Of a stretch of DNA of 64,000 nt, positions 17,656-24,552 are shown piece after piece. The notes under the pieces are model-generated. The model did no database searches, was not told where the DNA came from, and was given only the letters and a program-made list of their open reading frames with translations. The stretch is from Mucilaginibacter jinjuensis (GTDB lineage Bacteria; Bacteroidota; Bacteroidia; Sphingobacteriales; Sphingobacteriaceae). A program made the position numbers and the translations under genes. Position 1 is the first letter of the stretch. Each line of letters starts with the position of its first letter. Where the stretch lies: positions 6,014,001-6,078,000 of the forward strand of contig NZ_CP117167.1 in NCBI RefSeq assembly GCF_028596025.1. Direction: 5' to 3'.

Positions 17656-17679
17656 GTTGTTGGTGTTGTCACCAACAAC
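17656..17679. repeat. GTTGTTGGTG palindrome (copy P1, half element)
   Basis: Perfect 10-base arms GTTGTTGGTG/CACCAACAAC around TTGT. This copy has the left hairpin and part of the AT-rich spacer but not the right hairpin seen in copies P2-P4. Confidence 0.8.
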
Positions 17680-17756
17680 TTTTATGATTGAAGCGATAAT
17701 ATAATTGGAGAGAGGAAGACTTCCGTCCATCCGTCATCCCGAACTTGTTTCTTATT

Positions 17757-17840
17757 CGCCGTTGTTGGTCTTGTCACCAACAACTTTTATGATGATTGAA
17801 GTAGTTTATATAATTGTTGGTGAAAACACCAACAATGGCG
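17757..17840. repeat. GTTGTTGGTG palindromic element (copy P2, complete)
   Basis: An 84-base unit bounded by CGCC...GGCG. The left hairpin is at 17761-17784 and the right hairpin ATTGTTGGTG/CACCAACAAT at 17813-17836, with an AT-rich spacer between them. The same two-hairpin layout recurs at 24099-24177 and 24313-24392. This pattern is REP/BIME-like. Nothing else is seen between 17344 and 17862. Confidence 0.8.
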
Positions 17841-17862
17841 CAGAGTAAATGTGTTTGATTTT

Positions 17863-17955
17863 TTAGTTATTAAACTTTGCTGCGATAGTTTTAACTACTA
17901 AAAATAATGGAGCTGCCTGTGCTACGATGCCTGCTATAACGATTGAAGTATTCAT
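17863..17955 (-). CDS. 30-residue hydrophobic peptide, tandem copy A
   Basis: A 31-codon ORF read on the minus strand: ATG at 17955, TAA at 17863. The peptide runs MNTSIVIAGIVAQAAPLFLV (residues 1-20), then VKTIAAKFNN. It has a hydrophobic stretch at residues 5-21 and two lysines (22 and 27) near the C-terminus, with no acidic residue and no signal-peptidase site. It is identical in sequence to copies B and C, while its DNA differs at 8 positions from B and 12 from C, all synonymous. That pattern shows it is translated and kept under protein-level selection. It is the third gene of a three-gene array. Function unknown; it could be a small membrane protein, a toxin-like peptide, or a secreted leaderless peptide. 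Confidence 0.82.
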   Translation of the reverse strand: MNTSIVIAGIVAQAAPLFLVVKTIAAKFNN

Positions 17956-17996
17956 GATTTCTAAGATTTGATTGGTTAGTAAAAATGGTTAACTGG

Positions 17997-18089
17997 TTAG
18001 TTGTTGAATTTTGCTGCGATAGTTTTAACTACTAAGAATAAAGGAGCTGCCTGTGCTACGATACCTGCGATTACGATTGAAGTATTCAT
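17997..18089 (-). CDS. 30-residue hydrophobic peptide, tandem copy B
   Basis: Same 30-residue product as copies A and C, starting at 18089 and ending with TAA at 17997. It is 41 bases upstream of copy A on the minus strand. Six synonymous and no non-synonymous differences separate it from copy C. The bases before its ATG read AGAAATC, as they do before copy A, so translation signals were duplicated along with the coding sequence. Confidence 0.82.
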   Translation of the reverse strand: MNTSIVIAGIVAQAAPLFLVVKTIAAKFNN

Positions 18090-18117
18090 GATTTCTAAAG
18101 TTTGAATAGGTAATTGA

Positions 18118-18210
18118 TTAGTTGTTGAATTTTGCTGCGATAGTTTTTACCACTAAGAATAATGGTGCTGCTTGTGCTACGATACCTGCGATTACGATTG
18201 AAGTGTTCAT
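18118..18210 (-). CDS. 30-residue hydrophobic peptide, tandem copy C (first in array)
   Basis: The first gene of the array by direction of transcription, with ATG at 18210 and TAA at 18118, 28 bases before copy B. Same peptide, with codon choices distinct from the other two (for example GTG at Val20, CAA at Gln13). The 400 bases upstream hold no gene, leaving room for a promoter and long leader. A weak TTG...TATACATC signal is visible on the minus strand near 18245-18275, which I do not regard as proven. Confidence 0.82.
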   Translation of the reverse strand: MNTSIVIAGIVAQAAPLFLVVKTIAAKFNN

Positions 18211-18470
18211 GATTTTTATATTTTAAATGTTTTAATTAATGTTTGATGTATAGGTTAAGGCAACATCAATGCCGATCGTGAATAAATCTCAAAAATGGCC
18301 TCTAAACAGGCATTAAAGCTATTTTTAACGAGTGTGGAATATTTCCCCAAAAGAAAAACCGGGGAAAAAGTTGTGGAAATGGGGAATTTGTTACTTGCAT
18401 ACGGTGGCGTTGCAAACGCCGGGAAGTGTGCGCACGCGATATAATCGCGCGCGAGTAATTACGCCATGAA
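18211..18470. other. Gene-free region upstream of the peptide array with GC-rich hairpins
   Basis: No ORF is supported here. Visible structures are GGCGTT-GCA-AACGCC (18406-18420), the palindrome GTGCGCAC (18428-18435) and CGCGAT-ATA-ATCGCG (18435-18449). An A-rich stretch with repeated GGGGAA/CCCC blocks lies at 18346-18387. These could form the leader of the peptide mRNA, or be another dispersed palindrome family. Confidence 0.45.
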
Positions 18471-18514
18471 TTTGTATTCTGTTAATTCTTTAATTCAGAA
18501 AATTCTGGTTCAAG
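18469..18514. repeat. AATTCTTTAATTCAG dispersed repeat
   Basis: A block from AATTTGTATTCTGTTAATTC to CTGGTTCAAG. It recurs inverted at 46552-46596 with about three mismatches, and in direct but shorter form at 46701-46759. In both large copies a GATTCTTCG...GAATGACAAA block lies nearby, so they belong to one composite repeat. Confidence 0.65.
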
Positions 18515-18571
18515 ACATATACCACAGAAGATTCTTCGCCATCGCTCTGAATGACAAATAGATCAATAAAC

Positions 18572-18607
18572 AAGAAAGCCCCGGAATAAATCCCGGGGCT
18601 TTCTTTA
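18572..18607 (-). terminator. Terminator of the small secreted protein gene
   Basis: A strong stem AAGAAAGCCCCGG/CCGGGGCTTTCTT, with CTTGTTTATT following on the minus strand. It lies 16 bases after the stop codon of the gene at 18623. Confidence 0.75.
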
Positions 18608-18622
18608 AAGATATCGTTAAAC

Positions 18623-18901
18623 TTAGTTTACTTTTATCTTATCTGCAGTTTTGAGATAACTCTTTTTACCACTTTCTGACAAAGTGTACTGTCCGCCTTT
18701 AGGGCCAACATATACGGTTCTTCCCTGTGCGTCTTTTCCAATCGCTTTATCAGTCGATTTGTTTACGCCTTCGGTAACAGTTTTTGTAGCAGTGGTAGTT
18801 TTTGTTTTGGTTTCCTTTTTCAGGGAATCAGTTTTTTGCGCAAACGTATTTGCACTTAACAGAATAACGCCAGACAGCGCCAATGCGAATAATTTTTTCA
18901 T
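18623..18901 (-). CDS. Small secreted protein with PBCV-type basic adaptor-like motif
   Basis: 92 residues. A Sec signal peptide (cleavage near NTFA-QK, residue 21) is followed by a Thr/Lys-rich linker of about 35 residues. A C-terminal motif, GRTVYVGPKGGQYTLSESGK, resembles the GxxxYxGPrGGxYyxxxxGxKxYv repeat of the PBCV basic adaptor family. The function of this motif in bacteria is not known to me. Single gene with its own terminator. Confidence 0.8.
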   Translation of the reverse strand: MKKLFALALSGVILLSANTFAQKTDSLKKETKTKTTTATKTVTEGVNKSTDKAIGKDAQGRTVYVGPKGGQYTLSESGKKSYLKTADKIKVN

Positions 18902-18999
18902 TGTGATAAGAAATAAATTTGGTTTAAATTATTACCCCAAGAAACAAATAAATATGCTTTTATCAAACATATTTTATCTTTTTTAATTCTCAAATTTCC

Positions 19000-21894
19000 C
19001 TATTTCAATATCTCCCTGATATCATCAGCAGTAAGCGTTTTAATAAAGCTTTCTTCGGTGGTAATCAATGCCCGGGCAACACTTAGCTTACGTTGTTGTA
19101 GTGCCAGGATCTTTTCTTCAACCGTATCTTTAGTGATAAATTTGTAAATGAAGATATTTTTAGTTTGCCCGATGCGGTGCGTCCGGTCAATGGCTTGCTG
19201 CTCAATGGCTGGGTTCCACCACGGGTCGAGGATGAAAACGTAATCAGCGCTGGTAAGGTTAAGGCCGACCCCACCAGCTTTTATCGAGATCAGGAACACG
19301 CTGGTTTTTTCATCTTCCTGGAAATTTTTTACCACATCGCCACGGTTTTGGGTGCTGCCATCAAGGTAGGCGTAAGCAATATCATGCTTATCCATATAAT
19401 CGCGGAAGATGCTTAACTGCTTCACAAATTGTGAGAAGATGAGCACCTTATGCCCAGCCTCCAACACGTTGCTCAGCGTATGTACCACATCCTCAAACTT
19501 ACCCGAATCGCCTTCGTAAGTATCATCAATCATAGATGGGTGGTTGGCGATTTGCCGCAGCTTGGTTAAACCCTGCAACACCTGGATCTGGCTTTGTACA
19601 AAAGTACCATTCTCCAACCCTTGCAGTAATTCATTGCGGTATTCCGATTTTACCTTTTCGTAAACCTCGGCCTGCTCCTCGCTCATCTGGCAATAGAACA
19701 GGTTTTCGGTTTTAGGTGGCAGCTCGGTAGCTACCTGCTCTTTAGTCCGGCGGAGCACGAAAGGTTTGATAAGGGTTTGCAGTTTATGCGCCTTTTCTTC
19801 GTCTTTCTTCTTCTCTATCGGCGTTACAAACTCATCGAGAAAATACTTTTGAGAACCCAGCAATCCCGGATTAATGAACGACATCTGCGTCCACAAATCA
19901 TTCACCGAGTTTTCTACCGGCGTACCACTCAATATCAGTTTATAACGCGATTTCAGCTGCTTAACCGCCTGGTACGATTTGGATGACGGGTTTTTGATAT
20001 TCTGGCTCTCGTCCAAAATCACGTAATCAAAAAAGAAACCCTTGAGTAATTCAATATCAATGCGGCTTACGCCGTAGGTAGTTACAATCACATCATAATT
20101 GGCAAACACATCGGCATGTTTGTAGCGGAATATACCTGTATGCACCATCAGCCTCAACTGCGGTGTAAACTTTTTAGCTTCATTTATCCAGTTATAGATC
20201 AACGAAGTTGGCATAATAAGCAGCGATGTGCTCTTGGTTCCGCTTTCCTCGGCCTCTTCTTTGTTTTTTTGCAGCATAGCCAAAGTCTGGATGGTTTTAC
20301 CCAAACCCATGTCATCGGCCAAGCAACCGCCAAAGTGGAATTTCTTCAAAAAGTGGAACCAGTTATAACCAGCCTTTTGGTAACTGCGTAAGCTACCGTT
20401 AAAGTTTTCGGGCATCGGCATATCTTCCAGATCGTCAAAGTCGGTCAGTTTTTGCAGCTTACGGCTCATAGTTATACTGGCCAGTTCGCCTTCGGCCAGT
20501 TCATTGATGAGGCCGATGTGGTGTTTCTTTAATTTCAGGTCCTTGCTACCATCACTAAAATGGAGCAGGTTGCTGTATTGCGAAAACCATTTTTCGGGGA
20601 TCACCGCAATCTCACCTGACGGTAGTACGAACTCTTTCTTGCGGTTGAGGATATGATTACGCAGATCAATGAACGGGATCTGGTACGGTCCGAAATAAAC
20701 GACAGCATAAATATCGAACCAGTCGTTACGCTCGCTTACCTGTACATCTATTTTGCTGCTGCCAAATAAGTAGCGTTTATTGCCTTCGGGCTGCTCGATC
20801 AAAAAGCCTTCTTCCTGTAATTTATCGTGGTGTTGGTTTAGCCATTCTAAAACAGAGAATGAGCGGTCGCCCTCTTCTCCATTGGTATCAACTTCGAGAT
20901 TCTGAAATAATGACGATGCCGGTTTTAAACCCATTTCTTCCAACAACTGCAGTTTACCTTTTTCCCAGGTAACAGAGCGTTTAATACGGTGAAAAAGGTA
21001 GTCATCGCCATGATGCTCAATCCGTACCGATACCGTACGGCCATCGCCATAAGGGAAAATATAACCGGCATACCTGAAATACAGTTGTAGTTGCGACGTG
21101 CCGCCATCCACAATAATGGGTTTCAGCATGGGCACGGCATCGTACTTTTCTGTATTAATGGTGAAGCCTTCTGCATGCACGTGGTGCTTCTCAATCAGTG
21201 GCGCAACAAAACGCTCCATGTACGATTGTTCTGATGTACGCGGGATAGCGATGTACCGCTTATTTAAAAAGGGCTGTAGCTTTTTACCCTCAATATCTTT
21301 CTCGAAGTAATATAAAGTATCATCCAGCAGCAACCAGGCCGGGTGGTTACAAACAATTTCGGCACCTTTAAACATGAACTCTATCTTCATGTTCTGGTAC
21401 TTGATGGTAGGGTAATATCTAATCTCGGTTTCGTTGCGTTTGAAATGGAATAGTATAGTGGCAGGCTCTTCGGCAATGGTGAGTTTACGGCCCGCCGGGT
21501 ACCCCTCCTTACTCATCAAATAAATTTCTTTATCGCGGATGGTATTGAGCACATCAGCCATTTTCTTCTCAATCTTCGGCCTTATTACATCAAACATCGT
21601 TTCATTAAATACCTTGGCAAAAAACTCATACGGGCGTATCGGCTTTTTGTAGTATTTTTTGATGATGTTGCCTTGCTCAATATCTTCCAAGACTTTAATC
21701 AGTTTAAAATCGCTTTCGTTTAAACAGTTGGCAAATTCTGATGCAGTATTAGAAAAAAGGCGTTGGTAAGTGAGCGAAAATTCGCCGTTGGGATTAAGCT
21801 GAACAATGTGCGGCTCAATAACATAAGACAGGTACTCGTGCCTGGCGAGGGAATAAATAATCTGGCAGGGTTTGGTACTGTCTACGCGCAACAT
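19000..21894 (-). CDS. SNF2-family DEAD/DEAH-box helicase
   Basis: 964 residues. The N-terminal half (about 1-480) is the accessory region found in bacterial SNF2 proteins. The helicase core begins with GGCLADDMGLGKTIQT (motif I), then VILDESQNIKNP (motif II as DESQ rather than DEAH), LSGTPVEN (III), and in the second lobe YLDGSTQNRG, LISIKAGGVGLNLT (V) and IDRTHRIGQ (VI). SNF2 enzymes translocate on double-stranded DNA using ATP. The bacterial role is probably in transcription recycling or repair (the RapA/HepA group is a relative). No partner gene is adjacent. Confidence 0.94.
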   Translation of the reverse strand: MLRVDSTKPCQIIYSLARHEYLSYVIEPHIVQLNPNGEFSLTYQRLFSNTASEFANCLNESDFKLIKVLEDIEQGNIIKKYYKKPIRPYEFFAKVFNETMFDVIRPKIEKKMADVLNTIRDKEIYLMSKEGYPAGRKLTIAEEPATILFHFKRNETEIRYYPTIKYQNMKIEFMFKGAEIVCNHPAWLLLDDTLYYFEKDIEGKKLQPFLNKRYIAIPRTSEQSYMERFVAPLIEKHHVHAEGFTINTEKYDAVPMLKPIIVDGGTSQLQLYFRYAGYIFPYGDGRTVSVRIEHHGDDYLFHRIKRSVTWEKGKLQLLEEMGLKPASSLFQNLEVDTNGEEGDRSFSVLEWLNQHHDKLQEEGFLIEQPEGNKRYLFGSSKIDVQVSERNDWFDIYAVVYFGPYQIPFIDLRNHILNRKKEFVLPSGEIAVIPEKWFSQYSNLLHFSDGSKDLKLKKHHIGLINELAEGELASITMSRKLQKLTDFDDLEDMPMPENFNGSLRSYQKAGYNWFHFLKKFHFGGCLADDMGLGKTIQTLAMLQKNKEEAEESGTKSTSLLIMPTSLIYNWINEAKKFTPQLRLMVHTGIFRYKHADVFANYDVIVTTYGVSRIDIELLKGFFFDYVILDESQNIKNPSSKSYQAVKQLKSRYKLILSGTPVENSVNDLWTQMSFINPGLLGSQKYFLDEFVTPIEKKKDEEKAHKLQTLIKPFVLRRTKEQVATELPPKTENLFYCQMSEEQAEVYEKVKSEYRNELLQGLENGTFVQSQIQVLQGLTKLRQIANHPSMIDDTYEGDSGKFEDVVHTLSNVLEAGHKVLIFSQFVKQLSIFRDYMDKHDIAYAYLDGSTQNRGDVVKNFQEDEKTSVFLISIKAGGVGLNLTSADYVFILDPWWNPAIEQQAIDRTHRIGQTKNIFIYKFITKDTVEEKILALQQRKLSVARALITTEESFIKTLTADDIREILK

Positions 21895-22194
21895 AAATTT
21901 CAGGTAAAAAATTTATGTAAGCTAAGTAAGAAAAAATTCAAACGTAGTTAGAAATTATAGCAAGTAAAAGCATTTAGGCCATTTTTTTTGTAAACAATGT
22001 TAATAACTTGTTATGTCGAAAATTTATTTCGCCCAAATAAATATTTGATTTAACATTTGCAAAATATCCGGATTAAGCGCTACTTTTACTAAAACCAATT
22101 ATTAAACAACCATACTATCAATATTTTAAAGCACACAAAAAAGTCTTTTTACAATTGAAATATGGCCTCTAATACTCTTAAAACCCCATATTAA

Positions 22195-24093
22195 ATGAGA
22201 AACATTTACGTGTTGCTGATGGCACTGCTTGTAATAGGCGGTACCGGATGCAAGAAAAAATCTTCTTCTGACGATCTTTCCGGGAACGTTACCGGGAACG
22301 GTACCGGCAAAGATGTGCCTACCGGAACTAATGATGGTGTTACGTTTATTAACAGTGGCAAGTCGGCCATTTTTAATTTGTATGCACCCAATAAAACTTC
22401 GGTATCTGTAATCGGTGATTTTAATAACTGGCAGCCTACCGCCATGACCAAATCAACCGACGGTACCCGCTGGTGGGTACAGGTTGATAACATCGACCCT
22501 ACTAAAGAATACGCTTATCAATATTACATCGACAATACCATTAAGGTAGCCGACCCCTATACCGAAAAGGTACTCGATCCGGATAACGACAGCAGTATCC
22601 CATCAACCGTTTACCCTAACCTACTGGCCTACCCTGCTGGCAAAACAACCGGCATTGTAAGTGTAATGCAGGGCAGCCCGACAGCTTACAGCTGGAAAAA
22701 TGCAACCATTACCCGCCCCGATCCTAAAAACCTGGTAATCTATGAACTGCATGTTCGTGATTTCATCGGCACACATAGCTATAAGACTCTAACTGATACT
22801 TTAAATTACATTGCCAACTTAGGTGTTAACGCTGTTGAGCTAATGCCGGTTAACGAGTTTGAAGGCAATGATTCATGGGGTTACAATACCAACTTCGGTA
22901 TGGCGCTCGATAAGTATTATGGCACTAAAAACGACTATAAAGCTTTTATTGATGCCTGCCATGCTAAAGGCATTGCGGTAATTCAGGATATTGTTTTGGA
23001 AGATCAGTTCGGATCATCACCAATGGTGCAGATGTATGCAACTGCAAGCGGTTCGCCATCAGCAAGTAACCCCTGGTTCGATACACAGAATATGCACCCC
23101 GATGCGGTTGGTTACCAGATGAACCACCAAGCTGCAGCCACACAATATTATTTTAAAAACGTGGTGAAATACTGGATGCAGGAATATCACATCGATGGTT
23201 TCCGTTTCGACCAGGCTAAAGGCTTTACCCAAAAACAATCGACTACAGAAGATGCCTGGGCTGCTTATGATGCAACACGTGTAGCTTTATGGAAAAGCTA
23301 TAATACTTATATCAAAAGCCTCGACCCTAATTTTTATGTGATCCTCGAATACTTTTCTAATAATCAGGAAGAATCTGAACTGGCCGCACAAGGCATGATG
23401 AGCTGGACCAATTTAAGCACACCTGCACAACAAGCTACCATGGGTTACCCAAGCGGACCAAGCTGGGATTTGTCGGGCTTGTTTTATGATCAATATGGAT
23501 TTACCAACCCTTACGGACTGGTTGCTTATTTCGAAAGCCATGACGAAGAGCGTACCATGTTTAAAAATGAGGCTTACGGCAATGCCAGCGGCAGTTACAG
23601 TACTAAAGATATCCCTACCGCACTAAAACGCGAAGAGGCTTTAGCGGCATTGCTCATTTCATCACCCGGACCGAAAATGCTTTGGGAGTTTGAAGAACGC
23701 GGCTACGACATAAGCATTGATAATGGCGGCCGTTTAGGCGATAAGCCACCGCATTGGGAATATATGAATGATGCCAATCGCCATCACCTATACGCTACCT
23801 ACTCGCATTTAATTAAATGGAAAACCAAGAATGCAGTATTTAGCACTACTAGCTATAAATACAGTTTAACCGGCGCTATAAAATGGGCTGCCTTAACCGG
23901 CACAGATAACAATGTGGTTATTGCAAGTAATTTTGATGTAGTTAATCAAACCGCCACAGTTACCTTTCCGTCAACAGGTAACTGGTATGATAATATTACC
24001 GGCGCTGCTATTAATGTGCCATCAACAGCATATAGCCTAACACTTGCACCGGGTGAATATCATGTTTATAGCAGTACTGCACTGAAGATGTAA
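22195..24093 (+). CDS. Lipoprotein alpha-amylase family GH13 with CBM48
   Basis: 632 residues. A lipoprotein signal (VIGGTGC, Cys19) and Ser/Gly-rich linker lead to an E-set/CBM48-like domain (about 50-125, VIGDFNNWQP). The GH13 barrel follows, with VNAVELMPVNEFEG, IDGFRFDQAKGF (nucleophile Asp in region II), VILEYFSNNQE (acid/base Glu in region III) and YFESHDEERTM (region IV with Asp). A C-terminal beta domain ends LAPGEYHVYSSTALKM. It should act on alpha-glucans at the cell surface. A 24-codon relic of a similar C-terminus lies downstream at 24403-24477. Confidence 0.93.
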   Translation: MRNIYVLLMALLVIGGTGCKKKSSSDDLSGNVTGNGTGKDVPTGTNDGVTFINSGKSAIFNLYAPNKTSVSVIGDFNNWQPTAMTKSTDGTRWWVQVDNIDPTKEYAYQYYIDNTIKVADPYTEKVLDPDNDSSIPSTVYPNLLAYPAGKTTGIVSVMQGSPTAYSWKNATITRPDPKNLVIYELHVRDFIGTHSYKTLTDTLNYIANLGVNAVELMPVNEFEGNDSWGYNTNFGMALDKYYGTKNDYKAFIDACHAKGIAVIQDIVLEDQFGSSPMVQMYATASGSPSASNPWFDTQNMHPDAVGYQMNHQAAATQYYFKNVVKYWMQEYHIDGFRFDQAKGFTQKQSTTEDAWAAYDATRVALWKSYNTYIKSLDPNFYVILEYFSNNQEESELAAQGMMSWTNLSTPAQQATMGYPSGPSWDLSGLFYDQYGFTNPYGLVAYFESHDEERTMFKNEAYGNASGSYSTKDIPTALKREEALAALLISSPGPKMLWEFEERGYDISIDNGGRLGDKPPHWEYMNDANRHHLYATYSHLIKWKTKNAVFSTTSYKYSLTGAIKWAALTGTDNNVVIASNFDVVNQTATVTFPSTGNWYDNITGAAINVPSTAYSLTLAPGEYHVYSSTALKM

Positions 24094-24098
24094 TTCTG

Positions 24099-24177
24099 CG
24101 CCATTGTTGGTGTTGTCACCAACAATCATAAAATATTTCAATTAAACAAAGTTGTCGGTACAACACCAACAACGGCG
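24099..24177. repeat. GTTGTTGGTG palindromic element (copy P3)
   Basis: A two-hairpin unit bounded by CGCC and GGCG: ATTGTTGGTGTTGTCACCAA on the left, GTTGTCGGTACAACACC on the right. It starts 5 bases after the amylase stop codon, so it may double as the 3' end structure of that mRNA. Confidence 0.75.
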
Positions 24178-24219
24178 GAGAGAAAAGAAGTTTAATTATA
24201 TAAATGAATTAAGCGTTTG

Positions 24220-24312
24220 TCATTTCGAACGAACCGGTAGGGGATTGTGTAGTTGGGGTGAGGAGAAATCTTTTGCGCCCAGCTTTAAGGTGTACAGTAT
24301 AAGATTTCTCTG
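24220..24312. repeat. GTCATTTCGAAC...AGATTTCTC dispersed repeat
   Basis: Contains GTCATTTCGAAC, GAGGAGAAATCTT and AAGATTTCTC, the blocks that form the hairpin at 2138-2215. The arms here are separated by other sequence. It sits between palindromic copies P3 and P4; no ORF here is credible. Confidence 0.55.
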
Positions 24313-24392
24313 TGTCATTGTTGGTGTTGTCACCAACAATCATACGATATTTCAATTAAACAAAGTTGTTGGTGACAACACCAACAACGGCG
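24313..24392. repeat. GTTGTTGGTG palindromic element (copy P4)
   Basis: A two-hairpin unit with left hairpin ATTGTTGGTGTTGTCACCAA and right hairpin GTTGTTGGTGACAACACC. The spacer ATTTCAATTAAACAAA is identical to that of P3. It directly precedes the amylase-tail relic. Confidence 0.78.
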
Positions 24393-24402
24393 GAGGAACG
24401 TA

Positions 24403-24477
24403 TCATCAACAGCCTACAGCATTACACTTGCGCCGGGTGAGTACCATGTGTTTAGTAATACGGCGTTGAAGATGTAA
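24403..24477 (+). pseudogene. Relic of a second GH13 amylase C-terminus
   Basis: In-frame translation gives SSTAYSITLAPGEYHVFSNT followed by ALKM and a stop. It matches the last 24 residues of the intact amylase (PSTAYSLTLAPGEYHVYSST then ALKM) at 20 of 24 positions, with many synonymous DNA changes. No upstream coding sequence remains: element P4 ends 10 bases before. This is what is left of a duplicated, older-diverged amylase gene. Confidence 0.8.
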
Positions 24478-24512
24478 GATAGTCCGAAAGTCCGTGAGAC
24501 GGAAAGTCATAT

Positions 24513-24552
24513 AAAAGAAAGCCAGGTTGTTTGCAACCTGGCTTTCTTTTTA
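24513..24552. terminator. Bidirectional terminator between the amylase locus and the secreted-protein array
   Basis: Stem AAAAGAAAGCCAGGTTG/CAACCTGGCTTTCTTTT with loop TTTG, A-run on one side and T-run on the other. It reaches into the stop codon of the gene at 24550. Confidence 0.8.

Noticed and set aside
17656..17840. CRISPR array suggested by repeated GTTGTTGGTG units
   Set aside because: Only two units, each itself a hairpin pair with a similar spacer. Spacers are not unique or evenly sized, and no cas genes are present.
17863..18210. Assigning the peptide array as a proven type I toxin system
   Set aside because: No antisense RNA can be located from the sequence alone, and three identical copies would be unusual. 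It is kept as unknown.
24152..24469. 105-codon ORF downstream of the amylase
   Set aside because: It crosses palindromes P3 and P4 and the amylase relic in a different frame from the relic's coding frame.
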